Of a stretch of 64,000 nt of DNA, positions 57,101 to 64,000 are shown one piece after another (position 1 is the first letter of the stretch; each line of letters starts with the position of its first letter). Below the pieces are notes generated by a model. It searched no databases. It had not been told where the DNA came from and was given only the letters and a program-made list of their open reading frames with translations. The position numbers and the translations under genes were made by a program. Source of the stretch: Streptomyces sp. NBC_01454 (GTDB lineage: Bacteria > Actinomycetota > Actinomycetes > Streptomycetales > Streptomycetaceae); contig NZ_CP109460.1 in assembly GCF_036227565.1 (NCBI RefSeq), positions 7,626,001 to 7,690,000 of the forward strand, given 5' to 3'.

Positions 57101-60100
57101 GGCCCAGCTCCAGACCTGGAGCGAACTCCCCGGCGGGACCGGCCTGTTCGACAGCATCGTGGTCTTCGAGAACTACCCCTTCGACAGCGACGGGCTCGCC
57201 CGGCACGGCCTGGGCATCCAGCAGGAACGCGACCTGGAGCCGACCAACTACGCGCTCAGCGTGGTCGTCGCCCCCGGCGAGCGCCTCACCATCACGCTCG
57301 ACTACGACCCGGCGGCCTTCGACGCCGCCACCGTCGAGCGGCTGGGGGAGTGCCTGCGCGTCCTGCTGACGGAGATGTCGGCCGACCCGGACCGTCGGCT
57401 GGCCGATCTGCCCCTGCTCACCGGGGACGAACGCGGGCGCATCCTGTCGCGGTTCGGCGGAGCGGCGCTGCGCGCGCCGCGCCGGGTGCTGCCCGCGGTC
57501 TTCGAGGAGCAGGCGGCCCGCACCCCTGACGCCCCGGCCGTCCTGGCCGGCGCGGACCGGCTGACCTACCGGGAGCTGAACGAGCGCGCCAACCGGCTGG
57601 CCCGGCTGCTGATCGACTCCGGCGCCGGCCCGGAGCGCTTCGTGGCGCTCGCGCTGCCGCGCACGGCCGACCTGATGGTGGCGCTGCTGGCGGTGCTCAA
57701 GAGCGGCGCCGGATATCTGCCGGTCGACCCCACGTACCCGGCCGAGCGGATCGCCTTCCTCTTCGACGACATCGGCCCGGACATCGTGCTCACCACCACC
57801 GCGCTGGCCGGCCGGCTGCCCGAGGGGCCCGCCACGCGCCTGGTGCTGGACGACGCCGGGACCGCGGAGCGGCTCGCGGTGCGGTCCGCCGCCGACCTCG
57901 GCGACGCCGAGCGGGCCGGTGCGCTGCTGCCCGCCCACCCCGCGTACGTCATCCACACCTCGGGGTCGACGGGCCTGCCCAAGGGCGTGGTGGTCACCCA
58001 CGGTTCGGTGGTGGCACTGGCCGACTGGGCGGCCGCCGAGTTCGGCGGCCGCGGCCTGTCCCACGTCGTGGCGTCCACCTCGCTCAACTTCGACGTGTCG
58101 GTCTTCGAGATCGTCTGCCCGCTGCTGTCCGGCGGCTGCGTCGAGCTGGTCGGTGACCTGCTCGCCCTGGCCGAACGCCGCGGCCCCTGGACCGCCGGCC
58201 TGCTCAGCGCCGTCCCCTCCGCCCTCGGCCGGCTCCTCGCCGAGGACACCGTCCGCGTCAGCGCGGACACCGTCGTGCTGGCCGGCGAGGGGCTCGCCGC
58301 CCGCACCGTGGAAGAGGTCCGCGCCGCCGTCCCCGGCTGCCGGGTCGTGAACATCTACGGCCCCACCGAGGCCACCGTCTACGCCACCGCCTGGCACTGC
58401 GACCCCGACGACCCCGGCCGCACCCCGCCGATCGGCAGCCCCGTCACCGGCGCCCGCGCCTATGTCTTCGATCCGCATCTCCAGCCGGTGCCCGTCGGGG
58501 TGCCCGGCGAGCTCTACCTCGCCGGAACGGGCGTGGCGCGCGGGTACTTCGCCCGCCCCGGCCTGACCGCCCGCCGCTTCCTCGCCGACCCGTTCGGCCC
58601 CGCGGGCGAGCGGATGTACCGCACCGGCGACCTCGTGCGCTGGGACACCGAGGGACAGCTGGAGTACCTCGGCCGCACCGACGACCAGGTCAAGGTGCGC
58701 GGCTTCCGGATCGAACTGGGCGAGGTGGAGGCCGCGCTGGCCCGCCATCCGCAGGTGGCCGAGGCGGCCGCCCGGGTGGTCGAGACCGACGGCCACAAGC
58801 GTCTGGTGGGCTATGCGGTCGGCCGCGGCGCGGGGTGCCCCGACCCCGCCGCGCTGCGGGCCTTCCTCGCGCAGAGCCTGCCCGGACACCTGGTGCCCGC
58901 GGTCATCGTCCCGCTGGAGCGGCTGCCGCTGGGCGCGACCGGCAAACTCGACCGGCGCGCCCTGCCGGCTCCCGACTGGGCGGCCCCGGCCGGCGGCCAC
59001 GTCCCGCCGCGCACGGACACCGAGAAGACGCTCGCCGGCATCTGGGCCCAGGTGCTGGGCGTGGACCGGGTGGGCGCCGAGGACAACTACTTCGCCCTGG
59101 GCGGCGATTCGATCCTCAGCATCCAGATCGTCTCCGCGGCCCGCCGCGCGGGCATCGAGCTCACCCCGCGGCATCTGTTCGTCCACCAGACCGTCGCCGC
59201 CCTGGCCGCGGCTGCCGAGGGCCTGCCGGCCGCGGTGACCGCCGCCGAACAGGGCCCCGTGGTGGGCGAGGTCCCGCTCACCCCCGTCCAGCACTGGCTG
59301 TTCGACACCGTCCCCGACAGCCCCTGGCACTTCACCCAGTCGCTGTCCTTCCACCTGGCCGCCGAGGCCGACGAGGAGGCGCTGCGCGCCGCCCTGGCCG
59401 CCGTCTGGGAACACCACGACGCCCTGCGGATGCGCTACGAGCACACCGACGACGGCCGCCAGCGCCAGGTCGGCACGGCGCCCGCCACGGCGCCCGCGCT
59501 GGAGGTGTGCGACCTGTCCCACCGGGCACCTGGGGAGCGGGCCGAGGCGCTGCGTGCGCTGGCCCGCGACCTCAACGCCGGCTTCGACCTGGCCGACGGG
59601 CCGCTGCTGAAGTCCGTGCTGTGCCGGCTCGGCGACGAGGAGCGCCCGGTGCTGCTGCTGGCGGCCCACCATCTGGTCGTCGACGCGGTGTCCTGGCGCA
59701 TCGTCCTGGAGGACCTGGACACGGCCTACCGCGCGGCGCACGCCGGCGGCCGGGCCGCACTCGGCCCCAAGACCACCTCCTTCCGCGCCTGGGCGCAGCG
59801 GCTGCACGAGCACACCGCCGCCGGCGGCTTCGACGACGAACTCCCCTACTGGAACGGGCCGCAGGGCCACGCCGAGCTGCCCACCGACGGCGAAGGGCGC
59901 AACACCGCGGACTCCGAGGACACGGTGACCGTCCGCCTGGAGGCCGAGGAGACCCGCCGGCTGCTCCAGGAAGTGCCGGACACCTACCGCACCCGGGTCA
60001 ACGACGTCCTGCTGTGCGCCCTGGGCCGGGTGCTGGCCCGCTGGACCGGACACGACCGGGTGCTGATCGGGCTGGAGGGGCACGGCCGTGAGGAGATCTT

Positions 60101-63100
60101 CGACGACGTCGATCTCTCCCGTACCGTCGGCTGGTTCACCACCATGTTCCCCCTCGCCCTGGACCTGCCGCCGCAGGCCGGCCTCGCGGCGGCGCTGAAG
60201 TCCGCGAAGGAGGGGCTGCGGCGGCTGCCCCGGCACGGTCTGGGGTACGGCGCGCTGCGCCATCTGCGCACCCTGGCGGCCGACGGGCTCCCGCCCCTGC
60301 CGCAGATCGGCTTCAACTACCTCGGCCAGCAGGACTGGAGCGCCGCGGCCGGCGGTGGCCTCCTGCACGCACCGTACGGTGCCCTGGAGGGCGGCATGGA
60401 CCCGGCGGCCGGGCGGCCCCATCTGATCGATGTCGTCGGCCTGGTCGCGGACAAGCGGCTGGAGTTCACCTGGTCGTTCTCGAAGAACCTGCACCGGCGG
60501 GAGACCGTGGCCCGCCTGGCCGAGGAGATGGCCGCCGAACTGCGCGGGATCGTGCGGCACTGCGCCCGGCCGGACGCCGGCGGCCGTACCCCCTCCGACT
60601 TCCCGCTGGTCCGCCTGGACCAGGAGGGCGTCGACCGGCTCGCCGGCAACGGCCGGGACGTCACGGACATCTACCCGCTGACCCCCACCCAGACGGGCCT
60701 GGTCTTCCACGGCATGGACGAGCCCGACCAGGGGCTCTACGTGGAGCAGGCCACCTTCGTCGTGGACGGCGTGCGCGATCTGCGGCTGCTGGCCGCCGCC
60801 TGGCAGCAGGTCGTGGACCGCACTTCCGTGCTGCGCAGCGCGGTGGTGCTGCGCGAGGTGCCGGTGCCGCTCCAGACCGTGCACCGCTCCGTCACCCTGC
60901 CCGTGACGGAGCACGACTGGAGCGACCTGACACCGGACGAGCGGGACGCCGCGCTGGAGCGGCTGCTCGCCGAGGACCGGGCCCGCGGCATCGCCCTGGA
61001 CCGGGCGCCGTTGCTGCGGGTCGCCCTCATCCGGCTCGCCCCGGCCGAGGTGCGGGTGGTGTGGACCTTCCACCATGTGCTGCTCGACGGGTGGAGCGTC
61101 TTCCAGGTCCTCTCGGACGTCTTCGCCTGCCACGCGGCGCTCGCCGCGGGCACCGAGCCCCGGCTGCCGGACCGCAGGCCGTTCGCGGACTACGCCGGCT
61201 GGCTCGCCGCCCACGACACCGCCCCGGCCGAAGCGCACTGGCGCCGGGTGCTGGCGGGGCTGTCCGCCCCCACCCCGCTGCCCTACGACCGGCGCCCGGC
61301 CCAGGGCGCGGCCACCCGGGCCGGCACCTGGCACTCGCAGCGGCTCGACGCACAACGGAGCACCGCGCTGACGGACTTCGCCCGGCGCCACCACCTCACG
61401 CTCAACACCGTCGTCCAGGGGGTCTGGGGCCTGCTGCTGTCGCGCTGGAGCGGGGAGCGCGAGGTGTGCTTCGGCAGCACGGTCTCCGGCCGGCCCACGG
61501 ACCTGCCCGGCGCCGACGCCATCACCGGCCTGTTTATCAACACCCTGCCGGTGCGCGTCGACGTGGACGGCACCGCCGCCCCGGCCAACTGGCTGCGCGG
61601 CCTGCAGTCCACGCAGGCCGACGCCCGCGGCTACGACCACGTCCCGCTGTCGGACCTGCACGGCTGGAGCGAACTGGACGCCGGGACGCCGCTGTTCGAG
61701 AGCCTGGTGGTCTTCGAGAACTACCCGATCAACAACACCGCGGCCGACGCGCACGGCCTGCGCATACGCGATCTGCACGCGCTGGAGGCCACCAACTACC
61801 CGCTCACGGTGGTGATTTCGCCCGACGACGAACTCAGCGTCGAACTCGGCTACGACCCGCGGTACTTCGAGGACTCCACCGCACGCTCCCTGGCCGCGCA
61901 GCTGATGCACACCCTCGCCGCCCTCGCGGCGCCCGACGCCGCCGCGTCCGTGGACGGGATCGACGTCCTGCCGCCGGACGAGCGCGCCCGGCTCACCGGC
62001 CGTCCGGAACGGGCGGCAGCCGCCGCCGCGCCGGCCACCCTCGCCGCACTCGTCGAGGCGGCGGTGGACCGGTGGCCCGACGCGCCGGCGGTGAGCGGGC
62101 CGGCAGAGACGCTGTCCTTCGCGCAGCTGGAGGCGCGGGCCAACCGCCTGGCGCACCGACTCCTCGCCCGCGGGACGGGCCCCGGCGACCTCGTCGCCCT
62201 GGTCCTGCCGAGATCGGCCGAGATGGTCGTCGCCCAGCTCGCGACCGCCAAGGCGGGCGCCGCGTACCTGCCGGTGGACCCCGGCTACCCCGAGGAGCGG
62301 ATCGCGCTGATGCTGCGCGACGCGGCCCCGGCCGTCACCCTGGACGCCGCGGAGGTCGGCCGCCTCCTGGACGCCGGGGAGGACACCGCACCCGCCCACC
62401 GGCCCACCGACCGCGACCGCGTCCGCCCGCTCGACGTGGACGACCCGGCCTATGTGATCTACACCTCCGGTTCCACCGGCACCCCCAAGGGTGTCGTCGT
62501 CACCCACCGCGGCCTGGCGGACTTCGCCGCCGCCGAGGCCGGCCACTACCAGGTCCGCCCCGGCGACCGGGTCCTGGCCTTCGCCACCCCCAGTTTCGAC
62601 GCCTCGGTGCTGGAGCTGTGCATGTCCCTGCCGGCCGGCGCCGCCCTGGTGGTGCCCCCGCCCGGCCCGCTGCTCGGTGCACACCTGGCCGCGGTGCTGC
62701 GCGAGGAGCGCATCACCCACACCCTGCTGCCGCCCGCCGCGCTCGGCACCGTGCCGCCCGCCACCGCCGGCACCCTGCCGGACCTGCGCACGCTCATCGT
62801 CGGCGCGGACGCCTGCGGCGCCGAACTCGTCAGCCGCTGGGCCCCGCACCACCGGATGATCAACTCCTACGGCCCCACCGAGACCACGGTGGTCGCCACC
62901 TGGTCCGGCCCGCTCCGGCCCGACGGCAGCGCGCCCCCCATCGGCCGCCCGCTGCCCGCCACCGGGGTGTACGTCCTCGACGGGCGGCTGCGCCCGGTCG
63001 CCGACGGCGTCCCCGGCGAACTCTGGATCAGCGGGGCCTCGCTGGCCCGCGGCTATCTGAACCGGCCGGGCCTGACCGCCACCCGCTTCACCGCCGACCC

Positions 63101-63800
63101 GTACGGCCCGCCGGGCACCCGGATGTACCGCACCGGCGACCTGGTCCGGCGCGACGCCCGCGGCGACCTCCACCACCTCGGACGCACCGACCACCAGATC
63201 AAGCTGCGCGGCCACCGCATCGAGGCGGGCGAGGTCGAGGCCGCCCTGACCCGGCACCCGGCCGTCCTGGACGCGGTGGTGACCGTACGGGAGGACGAGC
63301 CCGGGCTGCCGCGACTGGTCGCCCATCTGCTCGCGGTACCCGGCGCCGACGTGCCGGCCGGCCCGGAGCTGCGCGCCTTCGCCGCCCGCGGCCTGCCCGG
63401 CCACATGGTGCCCTCGGCCTTCGTCGTGCTGGAGCGCTTCCCGCTCACCGAGAACGGCAAGACCGACCGCAAGGCCCTGCCCGCACCCGGGCGGGACACG
63501 GCGGAGCCGGCCGGGCACGTCGCGCCGCGCACCCCCACCGAGGAACTCCTCGCGGACATCTGGTCCACGGCCCTGGAGACGGCCGTGGGCGTCGAGGACG
63601 ACTTCTTCGCACGGGGCGGCGACTCGCTGCGCAGCCTGCTCATCGCCTCCCGGGCCAACGAGACCTTCGGGGTGGCCCTCACACCCCGCGACGTGCTGGC
63701 CTCCCGAACGGTCGCCGCCCTGGCGGACCTGGTGGAGGAACACATCCTGCGCGAACTCGAAGACGCCGTACACGGCGACAGCGACCACGACGAACGGTGA
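45141..63800 (+). CDS. Five-module nonribosomal peptide synthetase
   Basis: 6,219 residues, start ATG 45141 with GAAGGA upstream. Domains (approximate residues): A1 34-505, T1 530-595; C2 617-1057, A2 1082-1570, T2 1590-1655, E2 1680-2130; C3 2135-2580, A3 2594-3084, T3 about 3138, E3 3192-3655; C4 3660-4110, A4 4118-4610, T4 about 4654, E4 4708-5175; C5 5180-5620, A5 5633-6114, T5 about 6159. There is no starter C, formyl or TE domain. Carrier serines lie in GGDS motifs. C2 starts like an LCL domain ([13 protein letters not shown]), while C3-C5 start like DCL domains ([13 protein letters not shown]), matching the upstream E domains. Codes read by eye (235-331 plus Lys517): A1 and A5 DALLIGSVVK, A2 and A4 DVFSVAIVYK, A3 DAYWWGGTFK (valine-like). 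The predicted chain is X1-(D)X2-(D)Val-(D)X2-X1, continuing into the next NRPS. E4 reads HHLVVDA instead of HHLVVDG. Confidence 0.95.
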   Translation: MTDPHENSAPASASAQTRTASPVRGSGGVRPVPPCSLGDLFAAWVARTPEAPAVTDGRRTWSYRALDTWANRLAHHLIGRGVGPERTVALVLPRSVELIVAELAVAKAGGAFLPVDPAYPAERRTLMLADADPAVVLDDVAGTRPAGGPEHTPQDADRCAPLHTGHPAYVIYTSGSTGVPKGVTVTHTGLAGFAVAAADRYAVEPGDRVLQFSSPSFDAAVLELCVSLLSGATLVVPPDGPWLGDELTDVLTAHRITHALIPPAALATLPAPAGDRGLPDLRTLIVGAEACPADLVDRWAAGRRMVNSYGPTEATVVASWTGPLAVGGGTPTIGGPLPHTRLRVLDAAMRPAAAGTSGELYVGGDGVARGYLNRPGLTAARFVADPYGPPGSRLYRTGDLARWNADGELEFLGRLDRQVKIRGFRVELGEIEAVLADHADVGEAVVLVREDEPGRQRLVAYVTPADTGRPPQPAPQPAPLRAAVSRILPAHMVPSAVVVLEAFPLTAHHKIDRKALPAPGPERTASHLAPRTDAERTVAGIWSDVLDVHPVGAEDDFFALGGDSVLAVRVLSRIREERGVRLTVRDLFTARTVADVAALLDGAAATDPATPIPPAPREHPLPLSAAQQRLWFLDDLTAGSTEYNTGVGVRLRGRLDHAALGRALDRLAARHDALRTTFTTVDGRGVQRIDDTAALPLRTADLRPVPADRREAEAECLLTEELERRFDLGEGPLTRALLVRLADDEQLLLLAQHHLVTDGWSVGILVRELAALYAAEATGEPDGLPQPALQYPDFAVWERGCPAPSRHAEDLAYWKRHLSGTPQLDLPTDRPRPPVRTTAGAAHRHELPADLVARLGRLARAKGTTPFTLFSGAAAVLFSRYTGQRDIAFGTVTNGRHRRELEDVTGFFVNTVVLRSDVDGTVTVDRFLDTMRATLMDAFSHDGVPFARVVEELAPPRDPSRTPLVQVLVVQQTAMVHPQETGGVRIEEHPLPRPAARFDLVLEFLPRGDGSFGLTVEYNTDLFDAATVTRMSRHLHLLLEGMADGPHRTVAELPLLTEDERRTILDAWNAPQQEEAAPTTLPALFEAQTLRTPDRTAVVCGGTELTYDEVNRRANRLARLLTGRGVGPESLVALALPRSADLVAVLWAVLKAGAGYLPVDPGYPAERIRFMLADAAPATVLTTRDTAGCLPEGTERLVLDDPATLAALPGHPEHDLTDAERARPLDPRHPAYVIYTSGSTGRPKGVVVSHASVADLAVWAGEQFGRQRLTHVVASTSLNFDVSVFELLCPLLSGGSIEVVADLPALADRAGSAPRRAGLISGVPSVVSRMLTTDAAPVQADTVVLAGEALPAQTVRDIRRTMPSSQVANIYGPTEATVYATAWFSGDGTPEQAPPIGRPVARTRAYVLDGMLRPQPPGVTGELYLGGGGLARGYLRRPGLTATRFVADPFAGPGSRMYRTGDLVRWTAQGELEYVGRADQQVKVRGFRIELGEVEEALVRCAGVAQAAAATRESDGHKRLIGYVVPAPGAELDPGALRRLLGRSVPDYMVPSSVVVLPALPLNPNGKLDRDRLPAPDRMAAGTTEYVAPRTATERALAAVWADVLRVERVGLEDNFFTLGGDSILSIQVVAQARQAGLAVTSRDVYRHQTVGALAQCVDAAGRPAAGPAPEATATGTAPLTPIQHWLFESDTERAGHFGQTLSVELSDDVDATVLDAALREVVTHHDALRSRFTHDGDGHRLQHIDADAPAAVLHHHSGPDDDAPHLGPFDLRHGPLLRAVLHDRGAGRPRVLHLTVHHLVVDGVSWRILLEDLDRAYRAGRRGERSAGLPAKSSPLRHWARRLTEHAATGGFQDETAYWTALARSCDPELPTDLDGANTYASARSVTVRLTPQDTAVLLHTLPGAYRTQVNDVLLSALGRVLHAWTGQDRVPVDLEGHGREELFPDVDLSRTVGWFTTRYPVALTVAPDADWGTVLKSVKEQLRAVPRRGLGYGVQRHLLRPEGLPDTPSAGISFNYLGQFGLPGGDGGLYRGPHRALSLDADPSAARPHALEVVGRLDGDALEFTWFYSAHLHHEATVTALAGEFATALGDIARHGARPGAGGRTPSDFPLAALDQPAVDRLVGEDAAAVEDIHPLTPTQSGMLFHGLSQDDRRVYFQQLTFVLDGVPDPRALAAAWQRVTDRTPVLRGRVVWQDVPEPLLVVERDAAVPVTHLDWRALPDEERRARLRELLDGDRRRGIDLETAPLQRLALARLSDTEVQVVWSFHHLVLDGWSLFQVLSDVFRCHALPAGADTAGAGTALPVRRPFRDYVAWLRDRDWAEAERHWRDRLDGLTEPTALPYDREPRETHRAESTAAVRRTLSAGTTRALEELAKSAGLTVNTVVQGAWALLLARQTGRREVVFGTTVSGRPPELPGVEAMNGLFIATVPTRLTVPRDGTLRDWLRGVQEIQTDDRRFDFVPLTRLTAFSELPERVALFDSIVVFENYPVGGDLAAAHGLRLSGLDGIETTNYPLSLVAYPGAELALRLGYDPELFDAATVERMGEYLTVLLEGMAADAGRPPARLPVLGAAHRRQVVEEWNDTAAALPEGTVAELFADQVRRTPDAMALDAGELTLTYRQLEDKADALARRLHGLGIRPERPVAVLMDRSTALVVAQLALARIGGVYVPLDGRAPRERLRQVLEESAADLVLTDASWQESAREAAPGGRTLLLTGDGAAAVPPGAAETPAAAGAPLPAVHPDNALYLMFTSGSTGRPKGVAVRHRDVVALAFDRAFAAHDRVLVHSPQAFDAATYELWVPLLRGGRAVLAPPAEVDAATVRRAITEQGVSCLWLTAGLFRLLAQEDPGCLRGAREVWTGGEAVPGAAVRRLLAACPDLTVVDGYGPTETTTFATRRAFRAGETLPAALPIGRPLDNMRVYVLDDALQPQPPGIPGELYIAGAGVARGYGGRPGATAERYLADPFGPAGTRMYRTGDIVRWGADGELHFVGRADDQIKIRGFRVEPAEIEAALTRHDTVAEAVLTVLAEGGRKRLVAHLVPAPGTTVPPAAELRAFLAEVLPDYMLPAAFVTLDALPLTRNGKVDRRRLPAPDWTAATAAVHRAPRTEAERILAEIWCALLGIDRVGVEDNFFMLGGDSILSIQVVSRARRAGLTLTPRDLFRHPTIAALAAATGAAAQVTGTGPVTGDIGLLPIQHWFLDAGPERPEFFNQSVVIELAEDPDPRALEVALHALWSHHDALRARFVQQADGTWHQHCPAPDAADPHLLRAHDLTGLTGDECDAAVRAATAEAHAGFRLATGPLLAARLFTGAQDRPPRLFLTVHHLVVDGVSWRVLLEDLQSAYRQAHAGEPVTPPARTTSMQEWADRLRAHTEAGGFGDESAHWTAVAAHSASALPVDSAGTNTIADLRSVTVRLDRRRTDALLQQVPGVYRTRINDVLLTALGRVLADWTGRRTVAVGLEGHGREDHLFDDVDLSRTVGWFTTLFPVALDVPDGDWATALKSVKEQLRAVPGRGLGHGALRHLAGVPELAAAAQPRISFNYLGRFDWSAEGDGLIRGVRGGLDGAAAPESIRPHLLDVVGRVEDRQLELTWYYSGGVHREETVSALATGMRTALEDIVAHCAGPDAGGRTPSDFPLAGLDQAAVDRIAADGHAVEDIYPLTPMQAGMLFHGLMDPSSQAYFNQVQLVLSGVRDAAALATAWQQASDANPMLRTRLVWEETDRPLQIVQTRATVPVTHHDWTGWAPDRCARALETLLAEDRAAGLDLTRAPLMRLNLITLSADRVRLVWTFHHTLLDGWSAAQVFDEICERYAALTTGRRPELPARAPFGSYLRWLAEQDTTQAERHWRTALAGFTSPTELPRDRVPLEAHRTASSGSVGITLGAEESARLRETAQQAGLTMNTVLQGAWGLLLSRYGHSDDVVFGTTVSGRPAALPGVESMVGVFINTLPTRVRIDGQRPLLEWLRALQTSQSESRRFDFVSLAQLQTWSELPGGTGLFDSIVVFENYPFDSDGLARHGLGIQQERDLEPTNYALSVVVAPGERLTITLDYDPAAFDAATVERLGECLRVLLTEMSADPDRRLADLPLLTGDERGRILSRFGGAALRAPRRVLPAVFEEQAARTPDAPAVLAGADRLTYRELNERANRLARLLIDSGAGPERFVALALPRTADLMVALLAVLKSGAGYLPVDPTYPAERIAFLFDDIGPDIVLTTTALAGRLPEGPATRLVLDDAGTAERLAVRSAADLGDAERAGALLPAHPAYVIHTSGSTGLPKGVVVTHGSVVALADWAAAEFGGRGLSHVVASTSLNFDVSVFEIVCPLLSGGCVELVGDLLALAERRGPWTAGLLSAVPSALGRLLAEDTVRVSADTVVLAGEGLAARTVEEVRAAVPGCRVVNIYGPTEATVYATAWHCDPDDPGRTPPIGSPVTGARAYVFDPHLQPVPVGVPGELYLAGTGVARGYFARPGLTARRFLADPFGPAGERMYRTGDLVRWDTEGQLEYLGRTDDQVKVRGFRIELGEVEAALARHPQVAEAAARVVETDGHKRLVGYAVGRGAGCPDPAALRAFLAQSLPGHLVPAVIVPLERLPLGATGKLDRRALPAPDWAAPAGGHVPPRTDTEKTLAGIWAQVLGVDRVGAEDNYFALGGDSILSIQIVSAARRAGIELTPRHLFVHQTVAALAAAAEGLPAAVTAAEQGPVVGEVPLTPVQHWLFDTVPDSPWHFTQSLSFHLAAEADEEALRAALAAVWEHHDALRMRYEHTDDGRQRQVGTAPATAPALEVCDLSHRAPGERAEALRALARDLNAGFDLADGPLLKSVLCRLGDEERPVLLLAAHHLVVDAVSWRIVLEDLDTAYRAAHAGGRAALGPKTTSFRAWAQRLHEHTAAGGFDDELPYWNGPQGHAELPTDGEGRNTADSEDTVTVRLEAEETRRLLQEVPDTYRTRVNDVLLCALGRVLARWTGHDRVLIGLEGHGREEIFDDVDLSRTVGWFTTMFPLALDLPPQAGLAAALKSAKEGLRRLPRHGLGYGALRHLRTLAADGLPPLPQIGFNYLGQQDWSAAAGGGLLHAPYGALEGGMDPAAGRPHLIDVVGLVADKRLEFTWSFSKNLHRRETVARLAEEMAAELRGIVRHCARPDAGGRTPSDFPLVRLDQEGVDRLAGNGRDVTDIYPLTPTQTGLVFHGMDEPDQGLYVEQATFVVDGVRDLRLLAAAWQQVVDRTSVLRSAVVLREVPVPLQTVHRSVTLPVTEHDWSDLTPDERDAALERLLAEDRARGIALDRAPLLRVALIRLAPAEVRVVWTFHHVLLDGWSVFQVLSDVFACHAALAAGTEPRLPDRRPFADYAGWLAAHDTAPAEAHWRRVLAGLSAPTPLPYDRRPAQGAATRAGTWHSQRLDAQRSTALTDFARRHHLTLNTVVQGVWGLLLSRWSGEREVCFGSTVSGRPTDLPGADAITGLFINTLPVRVDVDGTAAPANWLRGLQSTQADARGYDHVPLSDLHGWSELDAGTPLFESLVVFENYPINNTAADAHGLRIRDLHALEATNYPLTVVISPDDELSVELGYDPRYFEDSTARSLAAQLMHTLAALAAPDAAASVDGIDVLPPDERARLTGRPERAAAAAAPATLAALVEAAVDRWPDAPAVSGPAETLSFAQLEARANRLAHRLLARGTGPGDLVALVLPRSAEMVVAQLATAKAGAAYLPVDPGYPEERIALMLRDAAPAVTLDAAEVGRLLDAGEDTAPAHRPTDRDRVRPLDVDDPAYVIYTSGSTGTPKGVVVTHRGLADFAAAEAGHYQVRPGDRVLAFATPSFDASVLELCMSLPAGAALVVPPPGPLLGAHLAAVLREERITHTLLPPAALGTVPPATAGTLPDLRTLIVGADACGAELVSRWAPHHRMINSYGPTETTVVATWSGPLRPDGSAPPIGRPLPATGVYVLDGRLRPVADGVPGELWISGASLARGYLNRPGLTATRFTADPYGPPGTRMYRTGDLVRRDARGDLHHLGRTDHQIKLRGHRIEAGEVEAALTRHPAVLDAVVTVREDEPGLPRLVAHLLAVPGADVPAGPELRAFAARGLPGHMVPSAFVVLERFPLTENGKTDRKALPAPGRDTAEPAGHVAPRTPTEELLADIWSTALETAVGVEDDFFARGGDSLRSLLIASRANETFGVALTPRDVLASRTVAALADLVEEHILRELEDAVHGDSDHDER

Positions 63801-63811
63801 GGACCGACCCC

Positions 63812-64000
63812 ATGACGTCTTCGAAGAAGGGCCGCGCCGCGGCCCTGCCGCAGGAACTGCAGGACGCGCTGCGCCGCCGCCTGGCCGGCAAGGGCGCACC
63901 GGCGGCCACCAAGGCCCGGGACGCCATCCCGCGGGCGGACCGCTCCGAGCCGCTGCCGCTCTCCTTCGCCCAGCAGCGGCTGTGGTTCCTCGACCAGCTC
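63812..64000 (+). CDS. Start of a second NRPS (N-terminal condensation domain, cut by window)
   Basis: 63 codons are visible from ATG 63812, with GGTGAGGA upstream and an 11-bp gap after the first NRPS, so the two are in one operon. The N-terminus (LPQELQDALRRRLAGKG) is a short helical linker that may dock onto the preceding protein. It is followed by [16 protein letters not shown], the first core motif of an LCL-type condensation domain, which fits the absence of an epimerase in module 5 of the upstream enzyme. The remainder lies outside the window. Confidence 0.9.
   Translation, partial: MTSSKKGRAAALPQELQDALRRRLAGKGAPAATKARDAIPRADRSEPLPLSFAQQRLWFLDQL

Noticed and set aside
45141..63800. 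Naming the peptide product or residues X1 and X2
   Set aside because: Only the valine-type code is close to one I know well. The other two codes cannot be assigned without a reference set, and the cluster is cut by the window edge.
56718..63899. Very long open frame (about 2,390 codons) on the minus strand opposite the NRPS, and a similar one at 50331-56690
   Set aside because: These are antisense shadows caused by extreme third-position GC. Their translations are Gly/Ala/Gln/Val/His-rich with no motifs, while the plus strand encodes canonical NRPS domains throughout.
1..64000. tRNA, rRNA genes, insertion sequences or prophage genes
   Set aside because: No cloverleaf, transposase, integrase or attachment-type repeat was recognised anywhere in the window.

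Overview
This is a very GC-rich actinobacterial chromosome segment, almost certainly from a Streptomyces. The support is strong third-position GC bias, GTG starts, translationally coupled overlaps, a SigB/SigF-type stress sigma factor with SpoIIE/STAS proteins, a Streptomyces-type gas vesicle cluster, a FemX-type protein and a large modular NRPS. All functional calls come from reading sequence motifs; no database search was run.

Layout. (1) 1-2841: the edge of a probable RiPP locus, with a gene tail, a B12/radical SAM C-methyltransferase with a CX7CX2C cluster motif, and a small partner protein. (2) 2868-12318: a stress-signalling block with a SpoIIE phosphatase/RsbW-like kinase, a methyltransferase, a DUF1206 membrane protein, a SigB-family sigma factor, a STAS protein, a universal stress protein and an APC permease. 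A decayed FMN-dependent glutamate-synthase-like gene lies inside it. (3) 12762-21813: single genes (gamma-glutamyltransferase, membrane protein, metallo-beta-lactamase-fold hydrolase, alpha/beta hydrolase, DUF6153/DUF305 pair, Eis-like acetyltransferase) and a SulP transporter beside a broken beta-carbonic anhydrase. (4) 22153-29829: a PaoABC-like molybdenum oxidoreductase operon, a TetR regulator, a GT1 glycosyltransferase preceded by a 16-bp perfect palindrome, a FemX-like protein and a YciO/Sua5 protein.

(5) 29992-33633: a compact gas vesicle operon gvpO-A-F-G-[24-codon ORF]-J-L-S-K, with most junctions overlapping by a few bases. (6) 33646-40119: a two-TM pore-like protein, a VanZ protein, a fused GT2-CDP-glycerol transferase for wall polymers, and a secreted trypsin-like protease with five C-terminal repeats. 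(7) 40120-42250: about 2.1 kb with no convincing gene, probably the upstream border of the last region. (8) 42251-64000: a nonribosomal peptide cluster running off the right edge, with a P450, a beta-lactamase-fold serine hydrolase that looks like a SurE-type (PBP-type) thioesterase, a 6,219-residue five-module NRPS, and the start of a second NRPS.

The most interesting part is the NRPS. Its layout is A-T / C-A-T-E / C-A-T-E / C-A-T-E / C-A-T, and the ten-residue specificity codes I extracted form a mirror series: module 1 equals module 5, module 2 equals module 4, and a valine-type code sits in the middle. With the stand-alone penicillin-binding-protein-like thioesterase upstream, this suggests a head-to-tail cyclised peptide rich in D-residues. 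The product cannot be named from this window.
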